Positions 36,184 to 45,803 are shown, counted from the first letter of the stretch. The stretch is 64,000 bases of DNA from an uncultured Methylomonas sp. (GCA_936941155.1 CAKZJE010000033.1:62001-126000); one strand, 5' to 3'. Notes: generated by a model from the letters alone, not told the origin. A program made the numbers and translations.

Positions 36184-36204
36184 GTGAATTGTGAATTGTG
36201 AATT
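36184..36204. repeat. 7-bp tandem repeat
   Basis: GTGAATT occurs three times in a row, followed by a partial fourth copy, in the 36158-36402 spacer. The unit could vary in copy number by slippage. The spacer also carries family A copy 4 and a family C hairpin. Confidence 0.7.
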
Positions 36205-36272
36205 GTGAGATTTTCGCATAAAAAATATGCAGGTATTTTAAGACATTCTTTTGAATTATTTTTACAAAAAAA

Positions 36273-36315
36273 TGCAAAAATTTTCAAGACGACTGGTCGT
36301 CTTAAAAAATTTCAG
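36273..36315. repeat. Interspersed palindrome, family A, copy 4
   Basis: TGCAAAAATTTTCAAGACGA and the inverse ending AAAATTTCAGC, with core ACGACTGGTCGT. Confidence 0.8.
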
Positions 36316-36361
36316 CTCATAAATCTGAGCTAATTTGAAAGCATCGTTTTTTTGTTGAACC

Positions 36362-36389
36362 GTAGAGACGCAATATTTTGCGTCTCTAC
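36362..36389. repeat. GTAGAGACG hairpin (family C, copy 3)
   Basis: GTAGAGACGCAA pairs perfectly with TTGCGTCTCTAC around TATT. Placed at the end of tesA, it may also serve as a terminator. Confidence 0.75.
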
Positions 36390-36402
36390 AGTTTTGGAAA
36401 TT

Positions 36403-37005
36403 TCAAAGCAGCTTTTTCAAAACCTGCCAAATTTTTTCCATAATCACAGGCTGCCCCTGCGCATTCGGATGTAAACCATCGGCTTGCATCAACTCTTTTT
36501 TCAACGCCACATCCTCCAAAATAAACGGCACGAGCACAATTTTCAACTCCGCAGCCAATTCTGGATAAACCTGATAAAACATTTCGATATAGCGTTTGCC
36601 ATAATTAGGCGGCATTTTCATTGCCAACAACGCCACTTTCGCGCCTGCTTTTTGCGAATGCTGAATAATTTGGCTTAAATTGTTTTTCATTTCCTTAGGC
36701 GATAAACCGCGCAAGCCATCATTCGCGCCCAATTCCAGCAACACCCACTGTGGTTTTGCCTGTGCCAACGCCTTATCAATTCGCGCCAAACCTCCCGCGC
36801 TAGTGTCACCACTGATGCTGGCATTCACCACTTGATAATTTAATCGCTCCGTCTGCAACTTTTTTTGCAATAATGCTACCCAGCCTTGTTCTGCTTCAAT
36901 GCCATATCCCGCGCTGATGCTGTCACCGACCACCAGCAAAGTCGGTTGCGCCGTTGCACTGGCAGAACTTATGAACATTATCAGCAGAGCGAAAAACTTA
37001 ATCAT
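36403..37005 (-). CDS. tesA: Periplasmic GDSL thioesterase/lysophospholipase TesA
   Basis: 200 residues with a cleavable signal peptide (MIKFFALLIMFISSASATA). SGNH blocks: the GDS of VVGDSISAGYG, the Gly of the SGDTSAG region, LGANDGLRG, and the DGLHPN catalytic Asp-His pair near the C-terminus. It hydrolyses acyl esters and thioesters in the periplasm. It is divergent from ybbA, the same arrangement as in E. coli. The two start codons share bases (CATG at 37003-37006), leaving no spacer. Confidence 0.9.
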   Translation of the reverse strand: MIKFFALLIMFISSASATAQPTLLVVGDSISAGYGIEAEQGWVALLQKKLQTERLNYQVVNASISGDTSAGGLARIDKALAQAKPQWVLLELGANDGLRGLSPKEMKNNLSQIIQHSQKAGAKVALLAMKMPPNYGKRYIEMFYQVYPELAAELKIVLVPFILEDVALKKELMQADGLHPNAQGQPVIMEKIWQVLKKLL

Positions 37006-37696
37006 GTCAGAACCTCAAATTATTGGAAAACCGCACACTATGATAGAAACCGTCGCGTTAGGCAAAACTGTTGCCAGTTCGGAAGGAGATTTGCAGATTT
37101 TAGCAGGAATCAATCTCAGCATTAACAGTGGCGAAAGCTTAGCGATTGTCGGCGCGTCGGGTTCAGGAAAATCAACGCTGTTGAGTTTGTTGGCAGGATT
37201 AGACACGCCCTGCACCGGTTCTGTGTCTTTAAACGGACAAGACTTAACCGCCATGAATGAAGACGGCAGAGCCGAAATGCGCAATCAATATGTCGGCTTT
37301 GTATTTCAATCGTTTCAATTGTTGAGTGGCTTAACCGCTTTGGAAAATGTGATGTTGCCGTTGGAATTAGCCGGAGATTCCAAAGCAAAACTAAAAGCGC
37401 AAATGTTGCTGGAGCGGGTGGGATTGGCGCATCGTTTAACCCACACGCCGAAACAACTTTCCGGTGGCGAACAGCAACGAGTCGCCTTAGCGCGGGCTTT
37501 TGTTACCAAACCGGCGGTGTTATTTGCCGATGAGCCGACCGGAAATTTGGACAGCAAAACCGGAGCGCACATCATCGAATTGTTATTTGAATTGAATCAG
37601 GAGCAAAAAACCACGCTGATTTTAGTCACCCACGACAAACAACTCGCCAGCCGTTGCCAGCGCACCATCACCTTGGAAGCGGGGTTAATGATATGA
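37004..37696 (+). CDS. ybbA: ABC transporter ATP-binding protein YbbA
   Basis: 230 residues if ATG at 37004 is used; the ATG at 37040 (218 residues) matches the usual N-terminus better and has GGAAAA about 9 bases upstream. Walker A GASGSGKST, signature LSGGEQQRVALARAF, Walker B VLFADEPTGNLD and the H-loop LVTHD are all intact. It is the ATPase partner of YbbP, which is translationally coupled through an ATGA overlap at 37693. The substrate of this LolD/MacB-like exporter family is not firmly known. Confidence 0.88.
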   Translation: MSEPQIIGKPHTMIETVALGKTVASSEGDLQILAGINLSINSGESLAIVGASGSGKSTLLSLLAGLDTPCTGSVSLNGQDLTAMNEDGRAEMRNQYVGFVFQSFQLLSGLTALENVMLPLELAGDSKAKLKAQMLLERVGLAHRLTHTPKQLSGGEQQRVALARAFVTKPAVLFADEPTGNLDSKTGAHIIELLFELNQEQKTTLILVTHDKQLASRCQRTITLEAGLMI

Positions 37697-40221
37697 AACG
37701 CTTGAACTTAGCTTTGCGTTTGCTGTGGCGTGATGGACGCTCCGGTGAATTAACAATTTTACTAGCCGCGTTGATGATTGCGGTGAGCTGTTCAACTGCG
37801 ATTAGTTTATTTTCTGATCGTTTAGAAAAAACCATGAACAATCAAGCGGCTGAATTTTTAGCGGCGGATTTAGTCATCGCCTCGCCCGCGCCATTATCAG
37901 CCGATGGGTTAGCGCAAGCGAAACAATTGAAACAAGCGCAAGCGGTGGAATTTCCTAGCGTCTTAATTGAGCATGAAGAGTTATTACTTGCCAGCGTGAA
38001 AGCGGTTTCAGCGTTATATCCATTGCGTGGGCATTTAAAAATTACTGATAACGAAAGTTTAACGACTGGCAGTCCTTCAAGGACTGCCAGTCGTAATTCC
38101 GAAACATACGAAAAAATTGTTCGTCATCCACCTGCGATTGGTGAAGTTTGGATAGAGCGGCGCATATTATCCGCTTTAAAATTGAAGTTAGGGGATGTTC
38201 TCACGGTCGGTGAAAAACCGTTACGAATCACCCATATTTTGTTATATGAACCTGATAAACAAGGTGATTTTTTCAGCATGTCGCCGCGCGTATTAATCAA
38301 CAAAGAAGATTTAGCCGCCACCAAAGCGATTCAACCCGGCAGCCGCGTGCATTATCTGTATCAATTCAGCGGTGATGAACAAGCGTTATTGCAATTTAAG
38401 CAAACAATCAAACCGCAATTAAATCCTTCGCAGCGGTTGGTAGATGTGCACGAAGACCGTCCCGAAGTCGGTGACGCGCTCAGTCGTGCCGAGCGTTATT
38501 TAGGCTTATCCAGCATCGTGGTGATTTTGATTTCTGGCGTAGCGATTGCGATGGCAACGCGCCGTTACAGCGAGCGGCATTTTAATACCGCCGCGATTTT
38601 GCGCTGCTTAGGCTGTAAACAAGGCGAAATTCTCTGGCTGTTCAGTTGCCAATTTTTAGCTTTAGGGATTGCCGCCAGCAGCATCGGCACTGGTTTCGGC
38701 TGGTTAGCACAACAAGGATTGTTTTATTTACTGCGCGATTTATTACCCGTGCAAGTTGCTAGTCGGAGTTTATTTGCGATGTTATTTGGCTTTGCAACTG
38801 GTTTGGCGATTTTGTTAGGTTTCGCATTGCCACCGATATTGCGTTTGAAAAAAGTCTCCGCGTTGCGGGTGTTGCGGCGCGATTTAGAACCGCTGCCAAC
38901 CAGCGCGTGGTTGGTTTATGGCTTGGCGTTGTCATTAATTGCCGTGTTGATTTGGCGATATACGCAGGACTTGAAAATGACCGCGACCATTATCGGCGGC
39001 AGTTTATTGTCATTGTCGATTCTGGGCGGCTTGCTGTATCTGCTGTTAATCAAAGCGCGAAAATTATTACCGCACTTGAATTTAACTTGGCGATTTGGTC
39101 TGCAAGCCTTATTGCGCAATCCACAAACCAGCGTCAGCCAAATTTTGGCATTTAGCATGACCTTGGTGGCGATGATGTTGAGTTTCACCGTGCGCACCGA
39201 TTTACTCAACGATTGGCAATTGCAATTACCTGCCAACGCGCCGAATCATTTCGCGCTGAATATTTTTCCTACGCAATTGCAGGATTTTTCAGCCGATTTA
39301 AAACGACAACAAATTGGCAGCAATCAACTTTATCCGGTGATTAGCGGACGCTTGGTGGCGATTAATAATATTCCGGTGCAAAAAATTGTCAGCAAAGAAT
39401 CGCAAGGTGAACGTGCGACACGGCGGGATTTGAGCCTCACTTGGTCAAACAGTTTGCCGAATGATAATAAGCTGGTCGCTGGTGCGTGGTGGAATGCAGA
39501 AAATGCACCGAAAAATCTCGTATCAGTGGAAGAAAAATTGGCGAAAAATATGAACATCAAACTCGGTGATTCACTGACTTTTACGGTGGGCAGTCAGCAG
39601 TTTAAATCAACGGTGAGCAGTCTGCGCAGCTTGCGTTGGGACACGATGAAGCCGAATTTTTACATGATTTTTTCACCCAAAACTTTAGATGATTTTCCTA
39701 GCACTTATTTAACCAGTTTTTATTTGGCAAAAAATCAGAAAAACAGTTTGAATGCTTTGGTCAAAAAGTATCCGAATATGACAGTATTAGAAGTGGATTT
39801 GATTTTAGCGCAGTTGAAAACCATTTTGACGCAATTAACCAGCGCGGTGAATTATGTGTTGTATTTCGCGCTGCTGGCGGGTTTTACGGTGTTGTTTGCA
39901 GCGGTTTATGCCACGCTGGATCAGCGAATTTATGAAGGCGCGTTAATGCGCACTTTGGGCGCGAATCGGGCGTTATTGCGCAAAACGCATTTGTTGGAAT
40001 TTTCGCTGCTAGGTTTTATTTCAGGAATATTGGCGGTGATTATTTCACAAGTGTTGGTTTTCGCGCTTTATCATTGGGTGTTGATGATGGATTATCATCC
40101 GAATTTGCTTTTGTGCGGATTAACGCCATTGATTGGCACGTTGTTTGTGACGCTGGCAGGTTATTTGGGTGTTCGCGAGGTGGCGAATAAATCGCCGATG
40201 CTGATTTTGCGGCAGCAGTAA
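37693..40221 (+). CDS. ybbP: FtsX-like ABC permease YbbP
   Basis: 842 residues from the ATG at 37693, which overlaps the ybbA stop. Typical YbbP start (MKRLNLALRLLWRDGRSGEL), a first membrane span at about 18-38, then two FtsX-type permease units with MacB-like periplasmic parts (membrane spans near 275-295, 325-345, 365-385, 408-430, 440-465, 485-505, 720-745, 770-790 and 810-835). A 33-base perfect palindrome at 38062-38094 adds 11 residues (TGSPSRTASR region) in frame in the first periplasmic part. Confidence 0.88.
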   Translation: MKRLNLALRLLWRDGRSGELTILLAALMIAVSCSTAISLFSDRLEKTMNNQAAEFLAADLVIASPAPLSADGLAQAKQLKQAQAVEFPSVLIEHEELLLASVKAVSALYPLRGHLKITDNESLTTGSPSRTASRNSETYEKIVRHPPAIGEVWIERRILSALKLKLGDVLTVGEKPLRITHILLYEPDKQGDFFSMSPRVLINKEDLAATKAIQPGSRVHYLYQFSGDEQALLQFKQTIKPQLNPSQRLVDVHEDRPEVGDALSRAERYLGLSSIVVILISGVAIAMATRRYSERHFNTAAILRCLGCKQGEILWLFSCQFLALGIAASSIGTGFGWLAQQGLFYLLRDLLPVQVASRSLFAMLFGFATGLAILLGFALPPILRLKKVSALRVLRRDLEPLPTSAWLVYGLALSLIAVLIWRYTQDLKMTATIIGGSLLSLSILGGLLYLLLIKARKLLPHLNLTWRFGLQALLRNPQTSVSQILAFSMTLVAMMLSFTVRTDLLNDWQLQLPANAPNHFALNIFPTQLQDFSADLKRQQIGSNQLYPVISGRLVAINNIPVQKIVSKESQGERATRRDLSLTWSNSLPNDNKLVAGAWWNAENAPKNLVSVEEKLAKNMNIKLGDSLTFTVGSQQFKSTVSSLRSLRWDTMKPNFYMIFSPKTLDDFPSTYLTSFYLAKNQKNSLNALVKKYPNMTVLEVDLILAQLKTILTQLTSAVNYVLYFALLAGFTVLFAAVYATLDQRIYEGALMRTLGANRALLRKTHLLEFSLLGFISGILAVIISQVLVFALYHWVLMMDYHPNLLLCGLTPLIGTLFVTLAGYLGVREVANKSPMLILRQQ
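38062..38094. repeat. 33-bp perfect palindrome inside ybbP
   Basis: The 16-base arm ACGACTGGCAGTCCTT and its exact inverse surround a single C. The length is a multiple of three, and the reading frame continues through it. No other copy was found in this window, though the ACGACTGG start is reminiscent of family A. Confidence 0.85.
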
Positions 40222-40290
40222 GCTGAGGATTTTTAGTGATGCAAAATCAATTATTTTTGCTGACTTTTTTAAATAAATAGAGATTTAAAC

Positions 40291-41382
40291 ATGGAAAACA
40301 ACCTAGAAAAAATTATCCCGCAACAAGGTATCGACATTATTTCTGAAGTTTTAGAAAAATATTCCACAACTGAAAAAAGCATTGATGGTTTTCTTTATCA
40401 GGTTTTAACTGACTCTAACGTGTACTCTACCGCAGATGAAATCAATCAAACAGTGGTTAAAATTTCAGCCACGATTGATGCCATTAGTCAGGCTTATCAG
40501 GATATTCAAGCCTATAAAAGCAAAGGACTTTCTGTCAATATTTGGTTGCGTGACAATTTGAATAAAGCCATTGCGCATTTACCGCAAGCAGAACAAGACA
40601 CGATTATTGATGCGGCTAAATTAGCGATGAATAGCGGTAATATTGCTTTATTCAAGCAACTTAGCAATGGCGAAACAGATGTAAATTTGATTGCTGATTT
40701 AGTTTCAAATAGCTTTGTTGATTTAAACAAAACCGCAATTGGCAATAATTTAAAAGAAGAAATTAAACTTAACACATTGCTGAATGCTATTGCATTAGAA
40801 AGTATTAGCGGCGATAACAATCAAGAATACAAAGCAGCTCAAGCCTATTTTGCTGCGCCTTTGGATAGTAAAGAGGACAGCGATTTTAAAAAAGTGGTCG
40901 CGGCAGCAGTTGAAATTGCGAAAAAGAAAAAATTGCTCATTGATGAACTTAACGAGGCTTCCACAGAACAAATAGCGGCAACTGTTGATAAAGGTGTCAC
41001 CGCTGCAAAAGTCGCTTATAAAATTGCAGAAGGCGAAATTTCTGCAATTGATGCGCTGGATTATTTGATTGATAAAGCCGCAGCGAGGGTGATGGTGGTG
41101 GTTGATTCTACCTGTAAAAGGGTAGGCGCAAATGTGGGGGCAGTCGTTGGGGCGGCAATTGGTGAGTTGTTTAGTCCAGCAGGCGCGGCTTTAGGTGCTA
41201 AAGTCGGTCGTGTGGTTGGTGCAGCGGCAGGTAAAAAAGTCGCTGAATTTGTCAGCAAAGGTGTTGAGAAAGTTGCATCCGCTGCAAAAACAGTCGTTAG
41301 AAGTGTTTGTGAAACGGCAGAACGGGCATGGGAGGGTGTAAAATCGTTTGGTAGCAGCGTTACAAGTTTTTTTGGTTTTTAA
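40291..41382 (+). CDS. Unknown protein with C-terminal glycine zipper (AAA trio, gene 1)
   Basis: 363 residues. The first 230 residues are helical and acidic (for example YSTTEKSIDGFLYQVLTDSN and KSKGLSVNIWLRDNLNKAI), with no signal peptide. Residues about 275-315 form a glycine zipper (GANVGAVVGAAIG, AGAALGAKVGRVVGAAAGKK) like those of membrane-active proteins and colicin-type or T6SS-associated proteins. A short Ser/Phe-rich tail follows (SFGSSVTSFFGF). Not recognised. It is followed at 70 bases by the second gene and then by an AAA+ ATPase on the same strand, suggesting one operon. Confidence 0.55.
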   Translation: MENNLEKIIPQQGIDIISEVLEKYSTTEKSIDGFLYQVLTDSNVYSTADEINQTVVKISATIDAISQAYQDIQAYKSKGLSVNIWLRDNLNKAIAHLPQAEQDTIIDAAKLAMNSGNIALFKQLSNGETDVNLIADLVSNSFVDLNKTAIGNNLKEEIKLNTLLNAIALESISGDNNQEYKAAQAYFAAPLDSKEDSDFKKVVAAAVEIAKKKKLLIDELNEASTEQIAATVDKGVTAAKVAYKIAEGEISAIDALDYLIDKAAARVMVVVDSTCKRVGANVGAVVGAAIGELFSPAGAALGAKVGRVVGAAAGKKVAEFVSKGVEKVASAAKTVVRSVCETAERAWEGVKSFGSSVTSFFGF

Positions 41383-41452
41383 TCTTTTAAAACTTAGGCA
41401 GCATTGGCTATAAAATGCAAAGCACATTAAAAAATAAACTACGGAATACATG

Positions 41453-42442
41453 ATGACAAAAGCCATAAAATTTAATTTGATGTTAGATAAACACCCCGTT
41501 AGAGATTTAGACGATTTGCTGGAAAATTTTAATTTGGATGATTTACTAACCGTTTATAACAGCCAGCTTTTGCATCGTTGGCTAGAAGTACGAGGTTTAA
41601 TGGATGAATTAAACCAAATCATCGCGGTTAGTAGCTATGATGGTAAAGAAATTGCGCAAACACTTTGTAAAGTTTTTCAGGTTGATTTGAGCAATGAGGA
41701 AGTTAAAGCTGCTGTTTATCCGTTTGAATTGCGCCACCAACAAAAACAACAGATTGAGGAATTAGCGATTCAACAATTTAATAGAAATGAAGTGATTAAA
41801 AAATATCATGCAGACTATAAAGACCTGCGTGAAAAAATGTTGCTTAAAAACATGCCTGCTAAAGAAGCTAAAAACACAAATGATGGAATCCTTGATAAAG
41901 TTGTTTCTGCTCTCAGCGATTTTGCAACTGATGTTTGTATTGCCAATATAGAAAAACACAATGAAAAAGCTAGCGATTACCAGTTTTTGAAAGCTACGAT
42001 TAGCGTTTTATGGCAAGATTACTCGCAATTATTTAAAGTCGATTTTGATTCATTTTTCCAGCTATTTATCAAAAACAATCCTTTGACTTTATTTTCAATG
42101 TTGGCAAATGAGGAATATCGAGAATCAGGTCTTTTTGACGATGAACGAAAAGCAATTGTTTTTTCAAAGATACCTGCGAGTCCTTCTCTTCCGCCTAACC
42201 AAGTTTTTCCTTCACCTTATCTATCTTATGCTGGTCTTACTGATGGTTATTGGAAAGACTTACAACCGAAAGGGATAAAATGTTTAGTTTTGAGAATGGA
42301 AGCAAGTAATTTTATTCGCAACGCTGAAAAAAATGGCGAAGAATTAAATGCCAATGCTGTTAATGGGCAGTTTTTAATTCTTGATGGCATAGATTACAAA
42401 AGCAACAATGCCAACCACGCTTTAATTTACATGGTGATTTAA
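41453..42442 (+). CDS. Unknown protein with N-terminal IKFNL-type domain (AAA trio, gene 2)
   Basis: 329 residues from the second of two ATGs (41453). The first 60 residues (TKAIKFNLMLDKHPVRDLDD, LLTVYNSQLLHRWLEVRG) resemble an N-terminal module I have seen in bacterial proteins with varied C-termini; no name is certain. The middle is helical (KKYHADYKDLREKMLLKNMP) and the C-terminal part is beta-rich (AVNGQFLILDGIDYKSNNAN). No membrane span or signal peptide. It ends 2 bases before the AAA+ gene, so the pair is co-translated. Confidence 0.55.
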   Translation: MTKAIKFNLMLDKHPVRDLDDLLENFNLDDLLTVYNSQLLHRWLEVRGLMDELNQIIAVSSYDGKEIAQTLCKVFQVDLSNEEVKAAVYPFELRHQQKQQIEELAIQQFNRNEVIKKYHADYKDLREKMLLKNMPAKEAKNTNDGILDKVVSALSDFATDVCIANIEKHNEKASDYQFLKATISVLWQDYSQLFKVDFDSFFQLFIKNNPLTLFSMLANEEYRESGLFDDERKAIVFSKIPASPSLPPNQVFPSPYLSYAGLTDGYWKDLQPKGIKCLVLRMEASNFIRNAEKNGEELNANAVNGQFLILDGIDYKSNNANHALIYMVI

Positions 42443-42444
42443 CA

Positions 42445-43929
42445 ATGGAATTAAACGCCACGCAAAAATTAGCCAGTTATGTCGATGCCTTACGCCCCAT
42501 CATTTATATTCACAGCTTTGATTTTCAAGCCGTTGATTTATTAATCGCCGCAGCCAGCAAAGATTTCAAAATTTACGAATACAACGAAGCCGATAAATAT
42601 GTTGATTTTAAAACCAAAGCCCCGCAACAAGCTTACAAATTAAATGAATTCCTCGCCTTATTTGATAATAATGAAGCAAAAAAAGTCTTTATTATTTTAA
42701 AAGATGTACATCATCAATTAAACAATCCTGAAATCATTGCCCGCCTCAAATCACAAGCCTTAAAAACAATTTATCAAGATGATGTTTATGTCACTATTTT
42801 TCTGGTTAATACCGCGTTAGTCATTCCACCTGAATTGGAGGCAATGATTACCGTATTTGATATTCCACTCCCTAATCATCAAGAAATTCTTGCCACGATT
42901 AACGATTATGCCCAAGGTTTTCAATTAGATTTAAGCGAAGAAGTTTTAAATGAATTAGCTGTTTCATTTAAAGGGTTAAGTGATTTTGAAATTCGGCAAA
43001 TTCTCAATTTAGCTTATCAAGAAAGTGGCACAATAGATGGCAATGATAAAGCCCTGATTCTGAATGAAAAAGAACAAATCATTAAAAAGTCCGGCTTATT
43101 GGAAATTATCCATTTCGATGCCAATTTAGGCAGCATTGGCGGCTTAACTAAACTGAAAGACTATCTCACCGCAAAAGCACGGATTTTTAATAATCTCGGT
43201 GAAGCGAAAAAATTTGGCATTGATTTACCTAAAGGTTTATTAATCGTGGGAATGCCCGGTTGCGGTAAAAGCTTAACCGCCAAAGCTACAGCGCATTTAT
43301 TTGAAGTCCCCTTGTTGCGTTTGGATATTGGCAAATTAATGGGCAAATATGTCGGCGAAAGTGAAGAAAATTTGCGCAAAGCCATTAAAACAGCGGAAGC
43401 CGTTTCTCCGTGCGTATTATGGATTGATGAGTTGGAAAAAGCCTTTGCCGGAGTCGGTGGCACAGGTGGCGGTAGCGATATAACCACGCGCTTGTTTGGC
43501 AACTTTTTAACATGGTTGCAAGAAAAAGAAAGCTCTGTTTATGTATTAGCGACTTCCAATGATGTGTCTAAATTGCCACCAGAATTTTTGCGCAAAGGGC
43601 GTTTTGATGAATTGTTTTTGGTAAATTTACCCAATGATGAAGAACGGCGCAGCATTTTTGAAATTCATTTGAAAAAACGCGGCAAATTCAGCAATGCGAT
43701 TGATACGATTAAATTATTAAAAGCAACTCAAGGTTATTGCGGTGCGGATATTGAAGCAGTGGTAAAAGAAACCATTGAGGCGGCATTTATTTCAAATGAT
43801 AAAACTGTAACAACTGAAAAAATACTGGCAATTATCAAAGAGACAAAGCCTATTTCTGTGACTTTGAAAAAAGATATAGAAGTTTTGGAAGAAAAATTTA
43901 AGCTTTATGATTTTAAAGCGGCGAATTGA
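42445..43929 (+). CDS. Ycf46-like AAA+ ATPase (AAA trio, gene 3)
   Basis: 494 residues. The N-terminal half (1-210) is a degenerate AAA-like region as in Ycf46 proteins (RPIIYIHSFDFQAVDLLI). The active AAA domain (about 220-420) has Walker A GMPGCGKS (269-276), Walker B VLWIDELEKA (about 324-333), sensor 1 LATSND, and the arginine finger RKGRFDE. A lid domain follows (ATQGYCGADIEAVVKE). No membrane anchor or protease domain is present, so it is not FtsH. In other bacteria related ATPases act as remodelling factors; here its clients are likely the two proteins encoded just upstream (inference). Confidence 0.72.
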   Translation: MELNATQKLASYVDALRPIIYIHSFDFQAVDLLIAAASKDFKIYEYNEADKYVDFKTKAPQQAYKLNEFLALFDNNEAKKVFIILKDVHHQLNNPEIIARLKSQALKTIYQDDVYVTIFLVNTALVIPPELEAMITVFDIPLPNHQEILATINDYAQGFQLDLSEEVLNELAVSFKGLSDFEIRQILNLAYQESGTIDGNDKALILNEKEQIIKKSGLLEIIHFDANLGSIGGLTKLKDYLTAKARIFNNLGEAKKFGIDLPKGLLIVGMPGCGKSLTAKATAHLFEVPLLRLDIGKLMGKYVGESEENLRKAIKTAEAVSPCVLWIDELEKAFAGVGGTGGGSDITTRLFGNFLTWLQEKESSVYVLATSNDVSKLPPEFLRKGRFDELFLVNLPNDEERRSIFEIHLKKRGKFSNAIDTIKLLKATQGYCGADIEAVVKETIEAAFISNDKTVTTEKILAIIKETKPISVTLKKDIEVLEEKFKLYDFKAAN

Positions 43930-43958
43930 ATGTTCAAATCAATAGGGAAAATTGAAAA

Positions 43959-45803
43959 GTGACTAACGAAACTCCCGCTCCAACTTTTGATTCCAAAGCT
44001 TTTTTAAATACGCTCACCCAACGTCCCGGCATTTATAAAATGTTCAACGCGCAGGGCGAGATTATTTATATCGGCAAAGCCAAAAACCTGAAAAACCGCG
44101 TTTCCAGCTATTTCAAAACCCAATCTGCCTCGCTAAAACAGCAAACAATGGTCACAAAAGTGGCGGCTATTGAAGTGACTGTCACGCACACCGAAGCCGA
44201 GGCGTTATTGCTGGAAAGTCAGCAAATCAAACAACATCTACCACGTTACAATATCTGCCTGCGTGATGATAAATCTTATCCATATCTGTTTATTTCAACC
44301 TCACATGATTTTCCGCAATTAGCTTTTCATCGTGGTGCAAAGAAAAAAAGCGGGCAGTATTTTGGCCCTTATCCCAGTGCCAGCGCGGTGAAAGAAACGT
44401 TACAATTGTTGCAAAAGATTTTTCCGGTGCGCCAATGTGAAGATAGTTATTATAAAAGTCGCTCGCGCCCTTGTTTACAACATCAAATTCACCGCTGTAC
44501 CGCGCCGTGTGTGGGATTGGTGACAAAAAAACAGTACGGTGAAGATGTTGCGAATACGATTTTATTTTTGCAAGGCAAGGGCGATACCCTGATTAATCAA
44601 TTGATTGCGAAAATGGAAACGGTTTCTAAAGCATTGCAATTTGAACAAGCGGCAAGTTTTCGCGATCAAATTGCCCGTTTGCGCTCGATTTTAGAAAAAC
44701 ATTTTATGCAGGGCGAGCGTGGGGATATGGATATTATTGCCTGTGCGACAGAAGGTGATTTGGCGTGTGTGCAAGTGTTTTTTATTCGGCACGGCACGTT
44801 ATTGGGAAACAAATTATTTTTTCCAAAATTGCATGGTGATAACACAACTCCTGCCGCCGTATTGCAAGCCTTTATTCCGCAATATTATTTGGAAAAACAA
44901 CTGCCGCATGAGTTGATTGTCAGTCATGCCTTGGAAGAAACGGAATTATTAGCACAAGTGTTAAGTCAACAAGCTGAACATGCCGTGACAATTTCGCATA
45001 ATGTGCGCACGGAACGGCAAAAGTGGCTGCAAATGGCAATCACTAACGCGCAAAATTCTCTGTCTAGCAAATTAGCAGATAAACAAAGTTTGTTCGCTCG
45101 CTTTCTCAATTTGCAACACGAATTGAAATTGCCCCAGCTGCCGCAACGCTTGGAGTGCTTTGATATTAGCCACACGCAAGGAGAGCAAACCGTTGCCTCC
45201 TGCGTGGTGTTTAATACGGAAGGGGCGTTGAAATCGGCGTATCGGCGTTTTAATATTGAAGGAATTACGCCGGGTGATGATTATGCCGCGATTTATCAGG
45301 CGGTATCACGGCGATTTAAGCGGATAAAACAAGGCGAATATCCTGTTCCTGACATTTTGTTTATTGACGGCGGGAAAGGACAAGTTGAACAAGCACGAAA
45401 GGCAGTGAGCGAAGTCGGGCTAAACAATGTTATGATAGTCGGAGTTTCAAAAGGTCCTGATCGCAAAGCTGGAATGGAAAAGTTGATTTTAGTCGATCAG
45501 GCGCAGCCGCTAGCCGTGACAACTGGCGCAAGTGCGTTATTGCTGATTCAACAAATTCGCGATGAGGCGCACCGTTTTGCCATCACAGGACACAGGCAGC
45601 GGCGTAGTAAAGCCAAAACTCAGTCGACTTTAGAAGAAATAAAAGGCTTAGGCTCAAAAAGACGACAAAGTTTATTAAAACAATTTGGAGGACTGCAAGG
45701 TATACAACGCGCAGGCGTAGATGCACTTTGCAGTGTAGATGGTATTAGCCAACAATTAGCACAACGAATTTACGACACATTTCACCCTCAAGATGGCAGT
45801 TGA
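43959..45803 (+). CDS. uvrC: Excinuclease ABC subunit C
   Basis: 614 residues, normal length. Makes both incisions in nucleotide excision repair. The GIY-YIG nuclease at the start (RPGIYKMFNAQGEIIYIGKA), a UVR region (about 200-240, MQGERG follows), the RNase H-like second nuclease (ECFDISHTQGEQTVASCVVF, then LFIDGGKGQ) and the terminal helix-hairpin-helix pair are all seen. The start is GTG at 43959, following AGGGAAA; the next ATG is too far in. pgsA starts 11 bases before its end. Confidence 0.95.
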   Translation: MTNETPAPTFDSKAFLNTLTQRPGIYKMFNAQGEIIYIGKAKNLKNRVSSYFKTQSASLKQQTMVTKVAAIEVTVTHTEAEALLLESQQIKQHLPRYNICLRDDKSYPYLFISTSHDFPQLAFHRGAKKKSGQYFGPYPSASAVKETLQLLQKIFPVRQCEDSYYKSRSRPCLQHQIHRCTAPCVGLVTKKQYGEDVANTILFLQGKGDTLINQLIAKMETVSKALQFEQAASFRDQIARLRSILEKHFMQGERGDMDIIACATEGDLACVQVFFIRHGTLLGNKLFFPKLHGDNTTPAAVLQAFIPQYYLEKQLPHELIVSHALEETELLAQVLSQQAEHAVTISHNVRTERQKWLQMAITNAQNSLSSKLADKQSLFARFLNLQHELKLPQLPQRLECFDISHTQGEQTVASCVVFNTEGALKSAYRRFNIEGITPGDDYAAIYQAVSRRFKRIKQGEYPVPDILFIDGGKGQVEQARKAVSEVGLNNVMIVGVSKGPDRKAGMEKLILVDQAQPLAVTTGASALLLIQQIRDEAHRFAITGHRQRRSKAKTQSTLEEIKGLGSKRRQSLLKQFGGLQGIQRAGVDALCSVDGISQQLAQRIYDTFHPQDGS

